A stretch of 64,000 nucleotides of DNA. Source: Acetatifactor sp. GTDB taxonomy: Bacteria; Bacillota; Clostridia; Lachnospirales; Lachnospiraceae. Below, piece by piece: positions 33,256 through 42,506 of this stretch. The notes under the pieces were generated by a model. That model was given only the letters and a program-made list of their open reading frames with translations, was not told the origin of the DNA and made no database searches. Both the position numbers and the translations under genes were made by a program. Position 1 is the first letter of the stretch, and each line of letters starts with the position of its first letter. The stretch covers positions 1 through 64,000 of the forward strand of contig JAFLRO010000004.1 of the NCBI GenBank assembly GCA_022511425.1, read 5' to 3'.

Positions 33256-34296
33256 ATGATGCAGATAGGAGAAATCATTAGAAAATACAGAAAAGAGAAA
33301 AATCTGACCCAGGAAGAGATGGCGAGCCGACTTGGAGTGACGGCGCCAGCGGTGAATAAGTGGGAGAGTGGGAATACCATGCCGGATATCATGCTTCTTG
33401 CGCCCATTGCCAGATTGCTGGGAATTACGCTGGACACCTTGCTTTCCTTTCGGGAGGAGTTGACCCGGGAGGAAATCAACTCTTATATACAGGAGGCAGA
33501 CCGGCGCTTTGAGAAAGAGGGCTATGCCGATGTTTTTCAGTGGGCCAAGGAGTTGATGGAGACCTATCCCAACAGTGAAGAATTAATTTTGTCGTTGGCA
33601 ATAATCCTGAATGCCCAGCGAATGATCCAAAAGATACCGGATGAACAGTATGAGACGTTCATCGAGAAATGTTACATAAAAGTTTTGAAAAGTCAGACGG
33701 AGGAAATCCGCTACCGTGCTGCGGATTCGCTGTTTAGCTTTTATATGGCAAATAAGCAGTATGAGCAAGCCGAGAAGTATCTGGAATATTTCTCTCGGGA
33801 GGACCCGATGCGGCATTGGAAGCAGGCATATATTTACAGCATGACAGATCGGACGGAGGAAGCTTGGAAGACTTATGAAGAAATGTTGTTTTCCGGTTAT
33901 CAGATGATGAGTGCAACGTTCCAGAGCCTCACTCAGCTGGCTCTGAAGGAAGATGACAGGGAGAGGGCTCATCGATTGATAGATAAGCAGCATCAGCTGG
34001 CAAAAGTATTTGAGATGGGCGCATGGCATGAGGTCTCCGGTGGCCTGGAGCTGGCAATCCTGGAACAGGATGCTGATACTGCCATTGAAATTATGTCCAA
34101 GATATTGGACGCTTTTCCGGAAATCAACGGTTTTGTTCAATCCGATCTCTATCGGCACATGACCTTTCGGCAGCCCAGGGAGGAATTTACGGATAAGCTG
34201 CGGAAAAACATGTTAGAGTCTTTTCGGGATGAGGAAACCTTCGGGTTCCTCAAAGAGGATGCCCGGTGGCAGCAGCTGGTAAATGAATCAAAATAA
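33256..34296 (+). CDS. XRE-family regulator with helical-repeat C domain
   Basis: 346 aa from the ATG at 33256 (AAAAGGAGGCTTATCTG upstream). Residues ~5-62 are a Cro/CI helix-turn-helix (NLTQEEMASRLGVTAPAVNK, WESGNTMPD). Residues ~75-340 are all-helical, with TPR-like spacing (QYEQAEKYLEYFSRED, RTEEAWKTYEEML). Such regulators usually respond to a peptide or metabolite through the helical domain. Lies 110 bp after the PF06541 gene. Confidence 0.85.
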   Translation: MMQIGEIIRKYRKEKNLTQEEMASRLGVTAPAVNKWESGNTMPDIMLLAPIARLLGITLDTLLSFREELTREEINSYIQEADRRFEKEGYADVFQWAKELMETYPNSEELILSLAIILNAQRMIQKIPDEQYETFIEKCYIKVLKSQTEEIRYRAADSLFSFYMANKQYEQAEKYLEYFSREDPMRHWKQAYIYSMTDRTEEAWKTYEEMLFSGYQMMSATFQSLTQLALKEDDRERAHRLIDKQHQLAKVFEMGAWHEVSGGLELAILEQDADTAIEIMSKILDAFPEINGFVQSDLYRHMTFRQPREEFTDKLRKNMLESFRDEETFGFLKEDARWQQLVNESK

Positions 34297-34326
34297 GGGA
34301 GTTTTATTGTACAGATATGTCAGAGT

Positions 34327-34355
34327 AAGAGTGAGGTGTCAGCCCCACTCTTTTG
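34327..34355 (+). terminator. Intrinsic terminator
   Basis: AAGAGTG(A)GG/CC(C)CACTCTTTTG stem-loop 30 bp after the XRE regulator stop. Confidence 0.65.
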
Positions 34356-34357
34356 GG

Positions 34358-34386
34358 TTGACGCAATATTATATATGGCTTATAAT
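34358..34386 (+). promoter_or_regulatory. recQ promoter
   Basis: TTGACG (34358-34363), 17 bp, TATAAT (34381-34386). The leader is about 170 nt; I saw no known regulatory RNA or SOS box in it. Confidence 0.7.
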
Positions 34387-34564
34387 GATTTCATCTCATC
34401 TATTCAGGTTGTTGAGGGCGCTTATCGTCCTGTCAATGAGCAGTGATCCAAAATATAAATAATATCCTGACATACCCAATCCTTAGATTTAATATTATTT
34501 TAATTTGTAAAATTGAACTATGTTAATGTATGTCACCAAGCAAATTTGAAATAGAGGAAAAACA

Positions 34565-36877
34565 ATGACAAAACACGACATCCTAAAAAAATACTTCGGC
34601 TACGACACCTTCCGACCCGGGCAGGAGTTGTTGATTGATAGCATCCTCTCAGGTCGGGATGTGCTGGGAATTATGCCTACCGGCGCGGGAAAATCCCTGT
34701 GTTATCAGGTCCCGGCGCTGCTTTTGCCGGGAATTACTTTGGTGATATCGCCCCTGATTTCGCTGATGAACGATCAGGTACGGGCTCTGAATGATGCGGG
34801 CGTCCATGCTGCTTATATCAACAGTGCTCTCACCGATGGACAGATCACCAAGGCGTTACAGTATGCTGCTGCAGGCCGGTACAAGATTATCTATGTAGCT
34901 CCGGAACGCCTGGGAACCTATGAGTTTTTACACTTTGCAAACTCCGTAGAAATTTCTATGGTGACGGTGGATGAAGCTCACTGCATCTCCCAGTGGGGGC
35001 AGGACTTCCGCCCCAGCTATCTGAAAATCCTGGAATTCGTCTGCAGTCTCAGAAAACGTCCTATCCTCAGTGCGTTTACCGCCACTGCCACAAAAGAAGT
35101 GCGAGAGGATATTCTCTGTGTGCTGAATCTTCAAAATCCTCAGACCTTAGTCACAGGTTTTGATAGAAAGAATCTGTATTTTGCCGTGGAGCAGGTGCGT
35201 CAGAGGGATCGGTTCATCCGGGAATATCTCAGGGAGCATGAGGGTGACAGCGGGATTATCTACTGTGCCACCCGGAAAAACGTGGACAAGCTTTATGAGC
35301 TCTTGAGCCGGGAGGGATTTCCTGTGGCGGAGTATCATGCCGGTATGAACAATGACCAGAGAAAACAGAGCCAGGATAATTTCATCTATGACAGGACTCC
35401 GGTGATTATCGCCACAAATGCATTTGGCATGGGAATCGATAAATCAAATGTTCGCTTTGTGATTCATTACAATATGCCCCAGAGTCTGGAGAATTACTAT
35501 CAGGAAGCCGGACGGGCCGGCCGGGATGGCAGTGAGTCGGAGTGTATCCTGCTCTATTCACCCCAGGATATCATGATCAACCGTTTTTTGCTGGACAGCA
35601 AGGAGGAGATTACGGATTTGACCCCGGAGGAGTTTAACACCGTCAGGGAGCGGGATGAGATCCGCCTGAGGGCTATGACTACTTACTGCACTACCACCCG
35701 CTGTCTTAGAGAATATATTTTGCGATACTTTGGAGAGATAGAAACCTGTGCCTGCGGCAACTGCTCCAACTGTCTGAGGGAGTATGAGGAGGAAGACGTG
35801 ACGGACTCCGCCGTGAAAGTCATGAATTGCATTCGGGAACTGCGCCAACGCTTCGGTATCAACGTAATTGTGGGCACATTGCGAGGGCGTGACAATGCAA
35901 AGCTGAGAAGTTATGGACTGGAACAGTGTGAGAGCTACGGTAAGCTGGAGTATCTGGGTGAGGAGAAAATAAAGGACATCATAAACCTGCTGTTTCAGGA
36001 GGATCTGCTGAGCACTACTATGGATAAATACGCTCTGGTGAAAATTACTCCCGCAGGCTATAGTTTGTTGAAAAAGTATGATGCATCCCTTGCAGGCCGG
36101 GAGGGCGTGGAGCCGGTAACGCTGCTCCTGCGCAGCCCGAAAGACAAAGCGCAGCCAGAAGATCAGAGCAGGGAATCAGGGAGAAAGGCTGCAGGAAGAC
36201 ATCGTATTTCTGAAATCCTTACATCCAGAGGGCTTGATATGTTCGAGAGGCTGCGCTCCCTTCGATCTGAGCTGGCCCGGGAGGAAGGACTGCCTCCCTA
36301 TATTGTTTTCGGGGACAGAACTTTGCTGGATATGTGTGTCAAAGTACCGTTGGACAAAGAGGAAATGCTTGATGTAAACGGAGTGGGTGAGAACAAATTT
36401 GCCAGATATGGAGAGAGGTTCCTTCAGGAGATTGCTTCATTTACAGGCGGTCAACGGGAGAAGCTCTTCTACGGCGAGCAATCAGAGAGCGTACCTGTCG
36501 CAAAGCAGCTGTCCGTGAAGTCGCGTAAGAAGCAGGTGAAAACAGAATTTGTTCTGACAAGAGAACAAGCCGAGAGCTTCCCTTACCGGGAAAAATACCT
36601 GGCAGCAGAACTGGCAGAAGCAATGATGAGCCTGGTAAATCCGGAGACTACCCAAAGGATTACTGGAAAGGCTATTTTTTCTTATGTTCAAGGATTAGGA
36701 TATGTTGAGGAGCGTTACATAGATGGCCGCTGGAGTAAAGTGGTCTCAGAAGTTGGGAACGCTCATGGCTTGGAGGTTGGCCCCAGGGTTGGGCGCGCCG
36801 GCACTGTCTATGAGGATCTGTACTATAAAGAGGATGCTCAGCGAATGATCCTGGAGAGCTTTGTGGTGGAGGATTAG
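34565..36877 (+). CDS. recQ: RecQ ATP-dependent DNA helicase
   Basis: 770 aa, AAATAGAGGAAAAACA upstream. A 3'-5' DNA helicase in recombination and repair. Motifs: I MPTGAGKSLCYQ, II DEAH, III SAFTATAT, V/VI ATNAFGMGIDKSNVRFV and QEAGRAGRDG. The zinc module CLREYILRYF...CACGNCSNC (~378-402) is intact, then a winged-helix RQC region and an HRDC domain (~560-640, LRSELAREEGLPPYIVFGD). A further ~130-residue C-terminal extension (~640-770) ends in repeated helical segments seen in many Firmicute RecQ proteins. Stands alone with its own promoter. Confidence 0.95.
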   Translation: MTKHDILKKYFGYDTFRPGQELLIDSILSGRDVLGIMPTGAGKSLCYQVPALLLPGITLVISPLISLMNDQVRALNDAGVHAAYINSALTDGQITKALQYAAAGRYKIIYVAPERLGTYEFLHFANSVEISMVTVDEAHCISQWGQDFRPSYLKILEFVCSLRKRPILSAFTATATKEVREDILCVLNLQNPQTLVTGFDRKNLYFAVEQVRQRDRFIREYLREHEGDSGIIYCATRKNVDKLYELLSREGFPVAEYHAGMNNDQRKQSQDNFIYDRTPVIIATNAFGMGIDKSNVRFVIHYNMPQSLENYYQEAGRAGRDGSESECILLYSPQDIMINRFLLDSKEEITDLTPEEFNTVRERDEIRLRAMTTYCTTTRCLREYILRYFGEIETCACGNCSNCLREYEEEDVTDSAVKVMNCIRELRQRFGINVIVGTLRGRDNAKLRSYGLEQCESYGKLEYLGEEKIKDIINLLFQEDLLSTTMDKYALVKITPAGYSLLKKYDASLAGREGVEPVTLLLRSPKDKAQPEDQSRESGRKAAGRHRISEILTSRGLDMFERLRSLRSELAREEGLPPYIVFGDRTLLDMCVKVPLDKEEMLDVNGVGENKFARYGERFLQEIASFTGGQREKLFYGEQSESVPVAKQLSVKSRKKQVKTEFVLTREQAESFPYREKYLAAELAEAMMSLVNPETTQRITGKAIFSYVQGLGYVEERYIDGRWSKVVSEVGNAHGLEVGPRVGRAGTVYEDLYYKEDAQRMILESFVVED

Positions 36878-36897
36878 GTGTGAACTCAACCAAGTAC

Positions 36898-36940
36898 AAA
36901 CTCCCTGGCTAGAGCAGCTTTTGTTCATACCAGGGAGTTT
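36898..36940. terminator. Hairpin between convergent recQ and DUF305 genes
   Basis: Perfect 11-bp stem AAACTCCCTGG/CCAGGGAGTTT with a ~21-nt loop. The A/T bases at both stem ends allow use from either side. Confidence 0.6.
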
Positions 36941-37001
36941 CGTCTACTCCAATAGAAAGATGACGTAACATATCTCCTGCGAAGCTGTCAGAATGTACCG
37001 C

Positions 37002-37574
37002 CTATTGTTCTGTGATGCACCTAAGCAGCTGGCGCATTTCCTGAATCCCCTTCGTCTGAGAGAAAATGATAGCCTCCAGGATCGGTGCAAGCCCGGGACA
37101 GATACAGAAACGCAAGGCATTTTCACACATCCGGATGGCACCCTCGTGGTGGGGAATCATCTCCCGGATGAAATTAGCGCTGATGTTGTTGTCTGAGCAG
37201 GCGGAGTCCATATCATGGAACATGGTATGGGTCACTTCATGGAATCGTCTGCCATATAAATCCAGATCCTGACAGCTGTTGGTGACACAGCTGCACTGAC
37301 CCAATATACTCTGCATATTTTGAATGCTGCGTGTCTGGGTAGAGATAATGTCGGTTGCTATATTTTGCAGATCAGTATTATTGGTATACTGCAGTACATT
37401 CTGACACATTTGGATAGCCGCCTGATGGTGAGGAATCATCTGCACGATGAAATTATGTGAAATGCTGTCGTTCAATTGTGTACAGTCCATATTGTGGATC
37501 ATTTCATCTAGAATTGTGTAGAATTGTGTCAGATAATCTTTGGTGCAGTCGGTGAATCGGTATTGGCTGGTCAT
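37002..37574 (-). CDS. DUF305-like protein with tandem ferritin-like halves
   Basis: 190 aa. Two halves carry the same signature: FIVQMIPHHQAAIQMCQN (~43-60) and FIREMIPHHEGAIRMCEN (~138-155). The MIPHHxxAIxM motif defines DUF305, small helical proteins with clustered His and Met suited to bind metals. The family is often near copper or redox genes, but nothing of that kind lies here. There is no signal peptide, unlike many DUF305 proteins. Several extra cysteines (QCSCVTNSC, FCICPG) are unusual. A metal-binding role is inference. Confidence 0.7.
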   Translation of the reverse strand: MTSQYRFTDCTKDYLTQFYTILDEMIHNMDCTQLNDSISHNFIVQMIPHHQAAIQMCQNVLQYTNNTDLQNIATDIISTQTRSIQNMQSILGQCSCVTNSCQDLDLYGRRFHEVTHTMFHDMDSACSDNNISANFIREMIPHHEGAIRMCENALRFCICPGLAPILEAIIFSQTKGIQEMRQLLRCITEQ

Positions 37575-37722
37575 TGGACAAATCCTTCATTATAAAATTT
37601 CTCTGGCTTATCATATGCCAACCATAAGAAAAGGTTTCATAAATACGAGCTTCTTTGGACACAAAAAGCAGGGCGGAAATTATGCCACCCTGCCTTTCAT
37701 GTTTTCAGGCTTGTCTAAAGAT

Positions 37723-38055
37723 TCAGGATTTCCAGATCTTCAGAGTCTTGATTAGCTTGCTTTTGTCACTGTCATCCATTTTGGAGATGAGCTCAAGCAG
37801 TTCGTTGTCCAGAGCAGTCTTTCTGTATTCCGGCTCAACACGGCCAATCAGGGAATCCAGAGAAATATTCATCAACTTCGCATAATACATGAGAATGCGA
37901 AGTGACATGGCTGTACGGTTGTTCTCCACATTGCTTATATAGCCGGGAGTCACGTTCAGGGCTTGAGCTACCTCTGCCTGAGTCAACTTCATCTGGATAC
38001 GAAGCTCTTTTATTTGAGCTCCAAGGTTATCAAATTCTTCATTATTGTTGCGCAT
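37723..38055 (-). CDS. XRE-family transcriptional regulator
   Basis: 110 aa. Helix-turn-helix at ~10-65 (LRIQMKLTQAEVAQALNV, TPGYISNVENNRTAMS), then a short C-terminal helix (LLELISKMDDSDKSKLIKT) probably for dimerisation. A compact Cro/CI-type regulator without a sensory domain. It is divergent from the MATE gene across 350 bp and could regulate it. Confidence 0.85.
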   Translation of the reverse strand: MRNNNEEFDNLGAQIKELRIQMKLTQAEVAQALNVTPGYISNVENNRTAMSLRILMYYAKLMNISLDSLIGRVEPEYRKTALDNELLELISKMDDSDKSKLIKTLKIWKS

Positions 38056-38406
38056 AAGCTACCCCTTTCATAATAATCCCGATGTAAAAAGTATATAACA
38101 AATATGTCAGATTTTAAAGATAGTATTTTCATGTTAAGTATGCAATGAATATAGAAAAAGGGGTTTTTGCCGAATTTTGCGGGAAATTGCAAAAATTACA
38201 AATTTTGAAATATTTATGGTAGATGTAAGTTGAATGCGGTATAATTTATTCTAGCAGTTTATAAAAGAAATGTAATCATATCATAAATATAATAAAGATG
38301 TAATTGATGCGGTGAGCGCAAGTGAGCTGAAGGGAGCATGCTCACTCAAAGCGAACGATGAATGTCAATCACTTGCTTTGCCTGTGATATAGTAGGAGGC
38401 TTTAAA
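38056..38406. other. Divergent regulatory region between XRE and MATE genes
   Basis: Mostly AT-rich up to 38300, with TATAAT boxes. From 38311 a GC-richer stretch has GGTGAGC and AGTGAGC in tandem, either of which could pair with GCTCACT at 38340-38346, giving two competing hairpins directly before the MATE ribosome site. No gene is seen. Confidence 0.45.
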
Positions 38407-39792
38407 GTGACAAACGATTTTTCAGGAGGAAAAGTTTGGCAGAATATAATCTATCAAGCAATTCCGCTGATGCTGGCACAGTTTGTGCAGCTTTTATATA
38501 ATGTTGTCGATCGGGTTTATATCGGACATCTTCCCGGCACCGACAGTCTGGCATTGACAGGCATCGGGCTGGTATTTCCCCTGACCACTCTCATAGCAGC
38601 ATTTACATACCTGTTTGGAACCGGAGGAACGCCTTTATTTTCTATAGCCAGAGGTGCAAAGGAAGAGGAGCGTGCTGAGAAAATTATGGGCAACACTTTT
38701 TCGCTGTTGCTGGGTACGTCCCTGATCATGTTCCTGTTGTGTTATCTATTCCGCAAACCGGTGTTGTACCTTTTCGGTGCCAGTGATGCCTCGTACGTAT
38801 ATGCGGATGCATACCTGCGGATTTATCTCTTTGGTACGGCTTTTTCCATGCTGACCACAGGCCTGAACGGCTTTATCAATGCTCAGGGCTTTCCGCGGAT
38901 GGGTATGGCTACGACCCTGATTGGCGCTGTGCTGAATCTGATTCTGGACCCGGTTTTTATTTTTGGGCTGAATATGGGTGTCAGCGGAGCTGCATTGGCG
39001 ACAATACTGAGCCAGATGGTTTCTTGCATTTGGGTGCTGCGTTTTTTGACGGGCAGAAAAGCCATGCTGACCATTAAGCGTAAAAATCTGAGAGTGGACT
39101 GGCGATTGGCCAGAGAAATAACGACATTGGGTTTGTCGGGTTTTATTATGCAGGGAACAAACTGTCTGGTACAAGTGGTCTGCAATGCCACTCTGAAAAC
39201 TTTTGGAGGCGATCTGTACGTAGGCATAATGACCGTGGTAAATTCGGTCAGAGAGATACTTGCACTGCCGGTTCATGGCCTTACAAGCGGTGCTCAGCCC
39301 GTATTGGGGTACAATTACGGTGCAAGGCAATATACAAAAGTCAGACAGGGTATTCGCTTCACGGCAGCTCTGGGCATTTTATACACATTGGCAGCCTGGC
39401 TGATGGTTTTGATATTACCTCATTTTCTACTGTCAATTTTTGTGGATGATGCAGCGATGATGGAAGCGGGAGAGAGGGCTTTGAGGGTGTACTTCTTTGG
39501 GTTTTTCTTTATGGCATTTCAGTTTACAGGGCAGTCTTCTTTTACTGCGCTGGGTTATTCAAAGCATGCAATCTTTTTCTCATTGTTGAGAAAAGCTATT
39601 ATTGTAGCGCCGCTGACATTGCTGCTTCCAAGGATTGGATTTGGTGTAAACGGAGTGTTTCTGGCGGAGCCCATTTCAAATGCGGTGGGAGGCCTTGCGT
39701 GCTTTTCGACAATGTATTTTGTTCTGTACCGGCGGCTTGGGCGGGAGCAGATGAAGATGCAGGAGAAGAAACAGGAGAAGAAGGAAGATTAA
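38407..39792 (+). CDS. MATE-family multidrug/Na+ antiporter
   Basis: 461 aa from a GTG at 38407, preferred over the ATG at 38362 because TAGGAGGC stands 7 nt upstream. Twelve membrane helices in two halves of the MATE type ([20 protein letters not shown] at the start, [15 protein letters not shown] in the second half). Exports cationic compounds in exchange for Na+ or H+; substrate unknown. The C-terminal tail is rich in Lys, Glu and Gln. A truncated msrA follows directly. Confidence 0.88.
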   Translation: MTNDFSGGKVWQNIIYQAIPLMLAQFVQLLYNVVDRVYIGHLPGTDSLALTGIGLVFPLTTLIAAFTYLFGTGGTPLFSIARGAKEEERAEKIMGNTFSLLLGTSLIMFLLCYLFRKPVLYLFGASDASYVYADAYLRIYLFGTAFSMLTTGLNGFINAQGFPRMGMATTLIGAVLNLILDPVFIFGLNMGVSGAALATILSQMVSCIWVLRFLTGRKAMLTIKRKNLRVDWRLAREITTLGLSGFIMQGTNCLVQVVCNATLKTFGGDLYVGIMTVVNSVREILALPVHGLTSGAQPVLGYNYGARQYTKVRQGIRFTAALGILYTLAAWLMVLILPHFLLSIFVDDAAMMEAGERALRVYFFGFFFMAFQFTGQSSFTALGYSKHAIFFSLLRKAIIVAPLTLLLPRIGFGVNGVFLAEPISNAVGGLACFSTMYFVLYRRLGREQMKMQEKKQEKKED

Positions 39793-39940
39793 CAAGCCGC
39801 TGGCGGTGGAAGTAAAGCCTCTGGAAAATTTTTATACTGCTGAGGAATATCATCAAAAATATTTGGAGAAGAATCCCAGCGGTTATTGCCATATATCTCC
39901 GGCTATGTTTGAAGCGGCAAAAAACCCGCAGCTTTTATAG
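39791..39940 (+). pseudogene. C-terminal remnant of methionine sulfoxide reductase A
   Basis: Right after the MATE stop, a frame reads [20 protein letters not shown], then [16 protein letters not shown], and stops at 39938-39940. VEVxPLxNFYxAEEYHQxYLxKNPxGYCHI is the conserved end of MsrA. The N-terminal two thirds, with the catalytic GCFW motif, are absent and no start precedes it. A leftover of a deletion that joined this end to the MATE gene. Confidence 0.75.
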
Positions 39941-39950
39941 GAAATTATTG

Positions 39951-39979
39951 TTGACAACGCTTCAACGCGCCACTATAAT
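39951..39979 (+). promoter_or_regulatory. Consensus promoter of the oxoacid oxidoreductase operon
   Basis: TTGACA (39951-39956), 17 bp, TATAAT (39974-39979), a perfect sigma-A promoter. Confidence 0.9.
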
Positions 39980-40000
39980 AAAGCGTAAAGAAAATACATT

Positions 40001-40270
40001 GACGGAGACAGTACTTTTACCTTAAAAGTCACAGAGAGCCGCGCAAGCTGAGATGCGGTACGAGTAGAGTAAAAGGAAGATCCCTCCCGAGTAGCGGCAC
40101 CAAAGCAATGGGTGAGTAGATGCCGACGGGTTCCTCCCGTGACAGGGGACGCATATGCTGGTATGTCGTAAATGGGATTGCAAAAGAGCTTTCACCTTTT
40201 ACGGTGGAAGCTTTTCTATGAATGAATCAAGACAGCCAGCCTGTGCAAAAACCAGGGTGGTTGTTTTTTT
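40001..40270 (+). ncRNA. T-box-type leader with terminator
   Basis: The ~360-nt leader shows T-box features in order: GACGGAGACAGTACTTTTAC with the AGTA S-turn, CACAGAGAGC in the distal part of stem I, GTAAAAG pairing back to CTTTTAC, a specifier-loop candidate GGAAGATC, then stem II/IIA-like GGGTGAGTAGATGCCGACGG and CCCGTGACAGGG. The end holds AACCAGGGTGGTT, resembling the T-box core, folded into a hairpin (40233-40243 with 40252-40263) followed by seven T. The specifier reads AUC (Ile) or GAU (Asp), depending on alignment. The usual ACCGCG part of the T-box is absent, so confidence in the class is good but not complete. Confidence 0.65.
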
Positions 40271-40341
40271 GTGCGGGTAACGAACCGAGCGCGGATTGCA
40301 GGATAGCATGAATTGTTTAATGAACAGAGAGGATGAAAGAC

Positions 40342-40923
40342 ATGAGACATTTGACAGAAATAAGGTGGCACGGAAGGGGCGGTCAGGGCGCTAAGACTGC
40401 GGCACTGCTGTTAGCTGATGTAGCCTTTCAAGCGGGGAAGCAGGTACAGGGTTTCCCGGAGTACGGTCCGGAGAGAATGGGAGCACCCATCACAGCTTAT
40501 GACCGTATCAGTGACAGGGAGATCCGGGTACATTCCAATATTTACGATCCCGACTTTGTGGCGGTGGTTGACGACACACTTTTGCACACGGTAGATGTGA
40601 CCGCTGGCTTAAAAGAAGACGGTGGTATCCTGATCAACACTGTAAAGCCAGCGGAGGAGATTCTGCCTTTATTGAAGGGTTATTCCGGAAAGGTCTATAT
40701 TTTGGATGCACGGAAGGTGTGCATGGCAACTCTGGGACAATATTTTCCCAACACCCCTATGCTGGCAGCAATGGTGAAGATTTCTGATGTAATGGAGATG
40801 GAGGTATTTCTAAGGGAGATGGAAACCTCGCTGGAGCATAAATTTGCCAGAAAACCTGAGGTGTTGGAGGGCAACCTAAAGGCTTTAAGACTTGCGTTGG
40901 AGGAGGTAGTGGAATGTCAGTAA
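40342..40923 (+). CDS. 2-oxoacid:ferredoxin oxidoreductase, gamma subunit
   Basis: 193 aa from the ATG at 40342, which has AGAGAGG at a good distance; an ATG at 40333 abuts that site. HGRGGQGAKTAALLLADVAF and FPEYGPERMGAPITAYDRIS are the gamma-domain hallmarks that bind the CoA/TPP interface. First gene of a gamma-delta-alpha-beta set like porCDAB/vor, which oxidatively decarboxylates 2-oxoacids to acyl-CoA and reduces ferredoxin. The overlap with the delta gene (10 bp) indicates coupling. Which oxoacid is used is unclear; the T-box hints at branched-chain substrates. Confidence 0.88.
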   Translation: MRHLTEIRWHGRGGQGAKTAALLLADVAFQAGKQVQGFPEYGPERMGAPITAYDRISDREIRVHSNIYDPDFVAVVDDTLLHTVDVTAGLKEDGGILINTVKPAEEILPLLKGYSGKVYILDARKVCMATLGQYFPNTPMLAAMVKISDVMEMEVFLREMETSLEHKFARKPEVLEGNLKALRLALEEVVECQ

Positions 40924-41219
40924 AAGCGGAATTTATAAATGAAAATACAAAATGGCAGGATCTGACGGAAGGGTTACAGATTCACGAACCTGCCACATCA
41001 AAGCTATTTTTCACCGGAGAGTGGCGGACGCAGACGCCAGTATGGGTTCAGGAAAAATGCAACCAATGCTTGCTATGTGTGCCTTATTGTCCGGATAGCT
41101 GCATCCTTGTGAAGGAGAATAAAAGGCAGGAGTTTGACTACGATCACTGTAAAGGCTGTGGTATCTGCTCCAAAGCATGTCCCTTTGGCGCAATAGAGAT
41201 GGAGCAGCCCACGGAATAG
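40914..41219 (+). CDS. 2-oxoacid:ferredoxin oxidoreductase, delta (2x[4Fe-4S]) subunit
   Basis: 101 aa. Two ferredoxin motifs, KCNQCLLCVPYCPDS and HCKGCGICSKACPFGA, carry two 4Fe-4S clusters that pass electrons from the TPP centre to ferredoxin. Length is normal for the delta subunit. It overlaps the gamma gene and is followed by alpha after 47 bp. Confidence 0.92.
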   Translation: MSVKAEFINENTKWQDLTEGLQIHEPATSKLFFTGEWRTQTPVWVQEKCNQCLLCVPYCPDSCILVKENKRQEFDYDHCKGCGICSKACPFGAIEMEQPTE

Positions 41220-41266
41220 CGGGAAAAGTGCATGGAAATATAATGTGAAATACGAAAGGAGTACAT

Positions 41267-42472
41267 ATGTCTACAAAAACAAGAATGTCCGGCAATGAGG
41301 CGGTGGCTCATGCCATAAAGCAGATAAATCCCGATGTAATGCCGGCTTTTCCTATAACACCATCCACAGAAATTCCTCAGTTTGTGGCTACCATGATTGC
41401 CAACGGGGAGATTGACACGGAGTTTATCCCCGTGGAGAGCGAACACAGCGCCATGAGCGCTGCCATGGGGGCTTCCGCAGCAGGCGCAAGGGCAATAACT
41501 GCAACATCTTCCTGCGGTATGGCGCTGATGTGGGAGGTGCTCTATGTGGCAGCCTCCAGCAGATTGCCCATTGTTATGGCTTTGGTGAACAGAGGCCTCA
41601 CCGGTCCCCTGAATATCAATGCGGAGCACTCTGACAGCATGGGAGCAAGGGATTCCGGATGGATTCAGATATATGCGGAGAACAATCAGGAGGTGTACGA
41701 TAACTTTCTCCAAGCTCACAGGATCGCGGAGCATAAGGACGTGCATCTGCCAGTAATGATCTGTCAGGATGGTTTTATTACCAGCCATGCAGTAGAGAAT
41801 ATCACGCTCTGGGACGATGAACCCATACGTAAATTTGTTGGAGAATATGAGCCGGAGCACTTTCTTTTGAAAGAAGATGAGTCCATGGCGGTGGGGCCCT
41901 ATGCATTATCACCTTACTGCATGGAAGCAAAGAAGGCTCAGGCAGAGGCCATGAAGAGAGCCAGAAAGGTGATTCTGGACGTGGCGAAGGAATTTGAGCA
42001 GGTTACAGGCCAGCATTACGGCTTTTTCGAGGGTTATCAGTTAGAGGATGCGAAGTATGCGGTGGTTGCAATCGGTTCTGTGTGCGGTACGACTAAGGAT
42101 GCGGTGGATGCGCTCAGGGCCAAAGGGGTTAAGGCAGGTTTTTTGAAAATCCGGGTATTTCGTCCTTTCCCAGCTGAGGAAATCGGCACTGCTTTGAAAC
42201 ATTGTACAGCTATCGCAATCATGGATCGCGCAGAAAGCTACAGTGCCCAGGGCGGTCCTCTGGGAGCTGAGGTGACAGCGGCGCTTTACAGAGCAAAAGC
42301 CACGGCAGAAACCGTAAATATCATGTACGGATTGTCCGGAAGAGATGTAAAAGTAGAAGATATGGAAGAGGTTTATATGACGCTGCAAAAGCTGGCTTCG
42401 GGTGAGGTTAGCTTCTCGGAGTATCCTTATCTGGGTTTGAGGGATGGAACAGAAGATGTTCTTAGTCGGTAG
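41267..42472 (+). CDS. 2-oxoacid:ferredoxin oxidoreductase, alpha subunit
   Basis: 401 aa, CGAAAGGAGTACAT upstream. The N-terminal pyrimidine-binding domain shows GNEAVAHAIKQINPDVMPAF, PITPSTEIPQ, and VESEHSAMSAAMGASAAGAR; the rest is the second, transketolase-C-like domain (FLKIRVFRPFPAEEI). It supplies the Glu that activates TPP (VESEHSA). Matches PorA/VorB length. Overlaps nothing, but the beta gene begins within 35 bp of its stop. Confidence 0.9.
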   Translation: MSTKTRMSGNEAVAHAIKQINPDVMPAFPITPSTEIPQFVATMIANGEIDTEFIPVESEHSAMSAAMGASAAGARAITATSSCGMALMWEVLYVAASSRLPIVMALVNRGLTGPLNINAEHSDSMGARDSGWIQIYAENNQEVYDNFLQAHRIAEHKDVHLPVMICQDGFITSHAVENITLWDDEPIRKFVGEYEPEHFLLKEDESMAVGPYALSPYCMEAKKAQAEAMKRARKVILDVAKEFEQVTGQHYGFFEGYQLEDAKYAVVAIGSVCGTTKDAVDALRAKGVKAGFLKIRVFRPFPAEEIGTALKHCTAIAIMDRAESYSAQGGPLGAEVTAALYRAKATAETVNIMYGLSGRDVKVEDMEEVYMTLQKLASGEVSFSEYPYLGLRDGTEDVLSR

Positions 42473-42506
42473 CATTTTCAAAGAGAAAGGCAGGTTCAAT
42501 AGACAT

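Noticed and set aside
40233-40270. Terminator alone, without a T-box
   Set aside because: The upstream AGTA, AGAGAG and paired segments in order fit a T-box leader better than a bare terminator.
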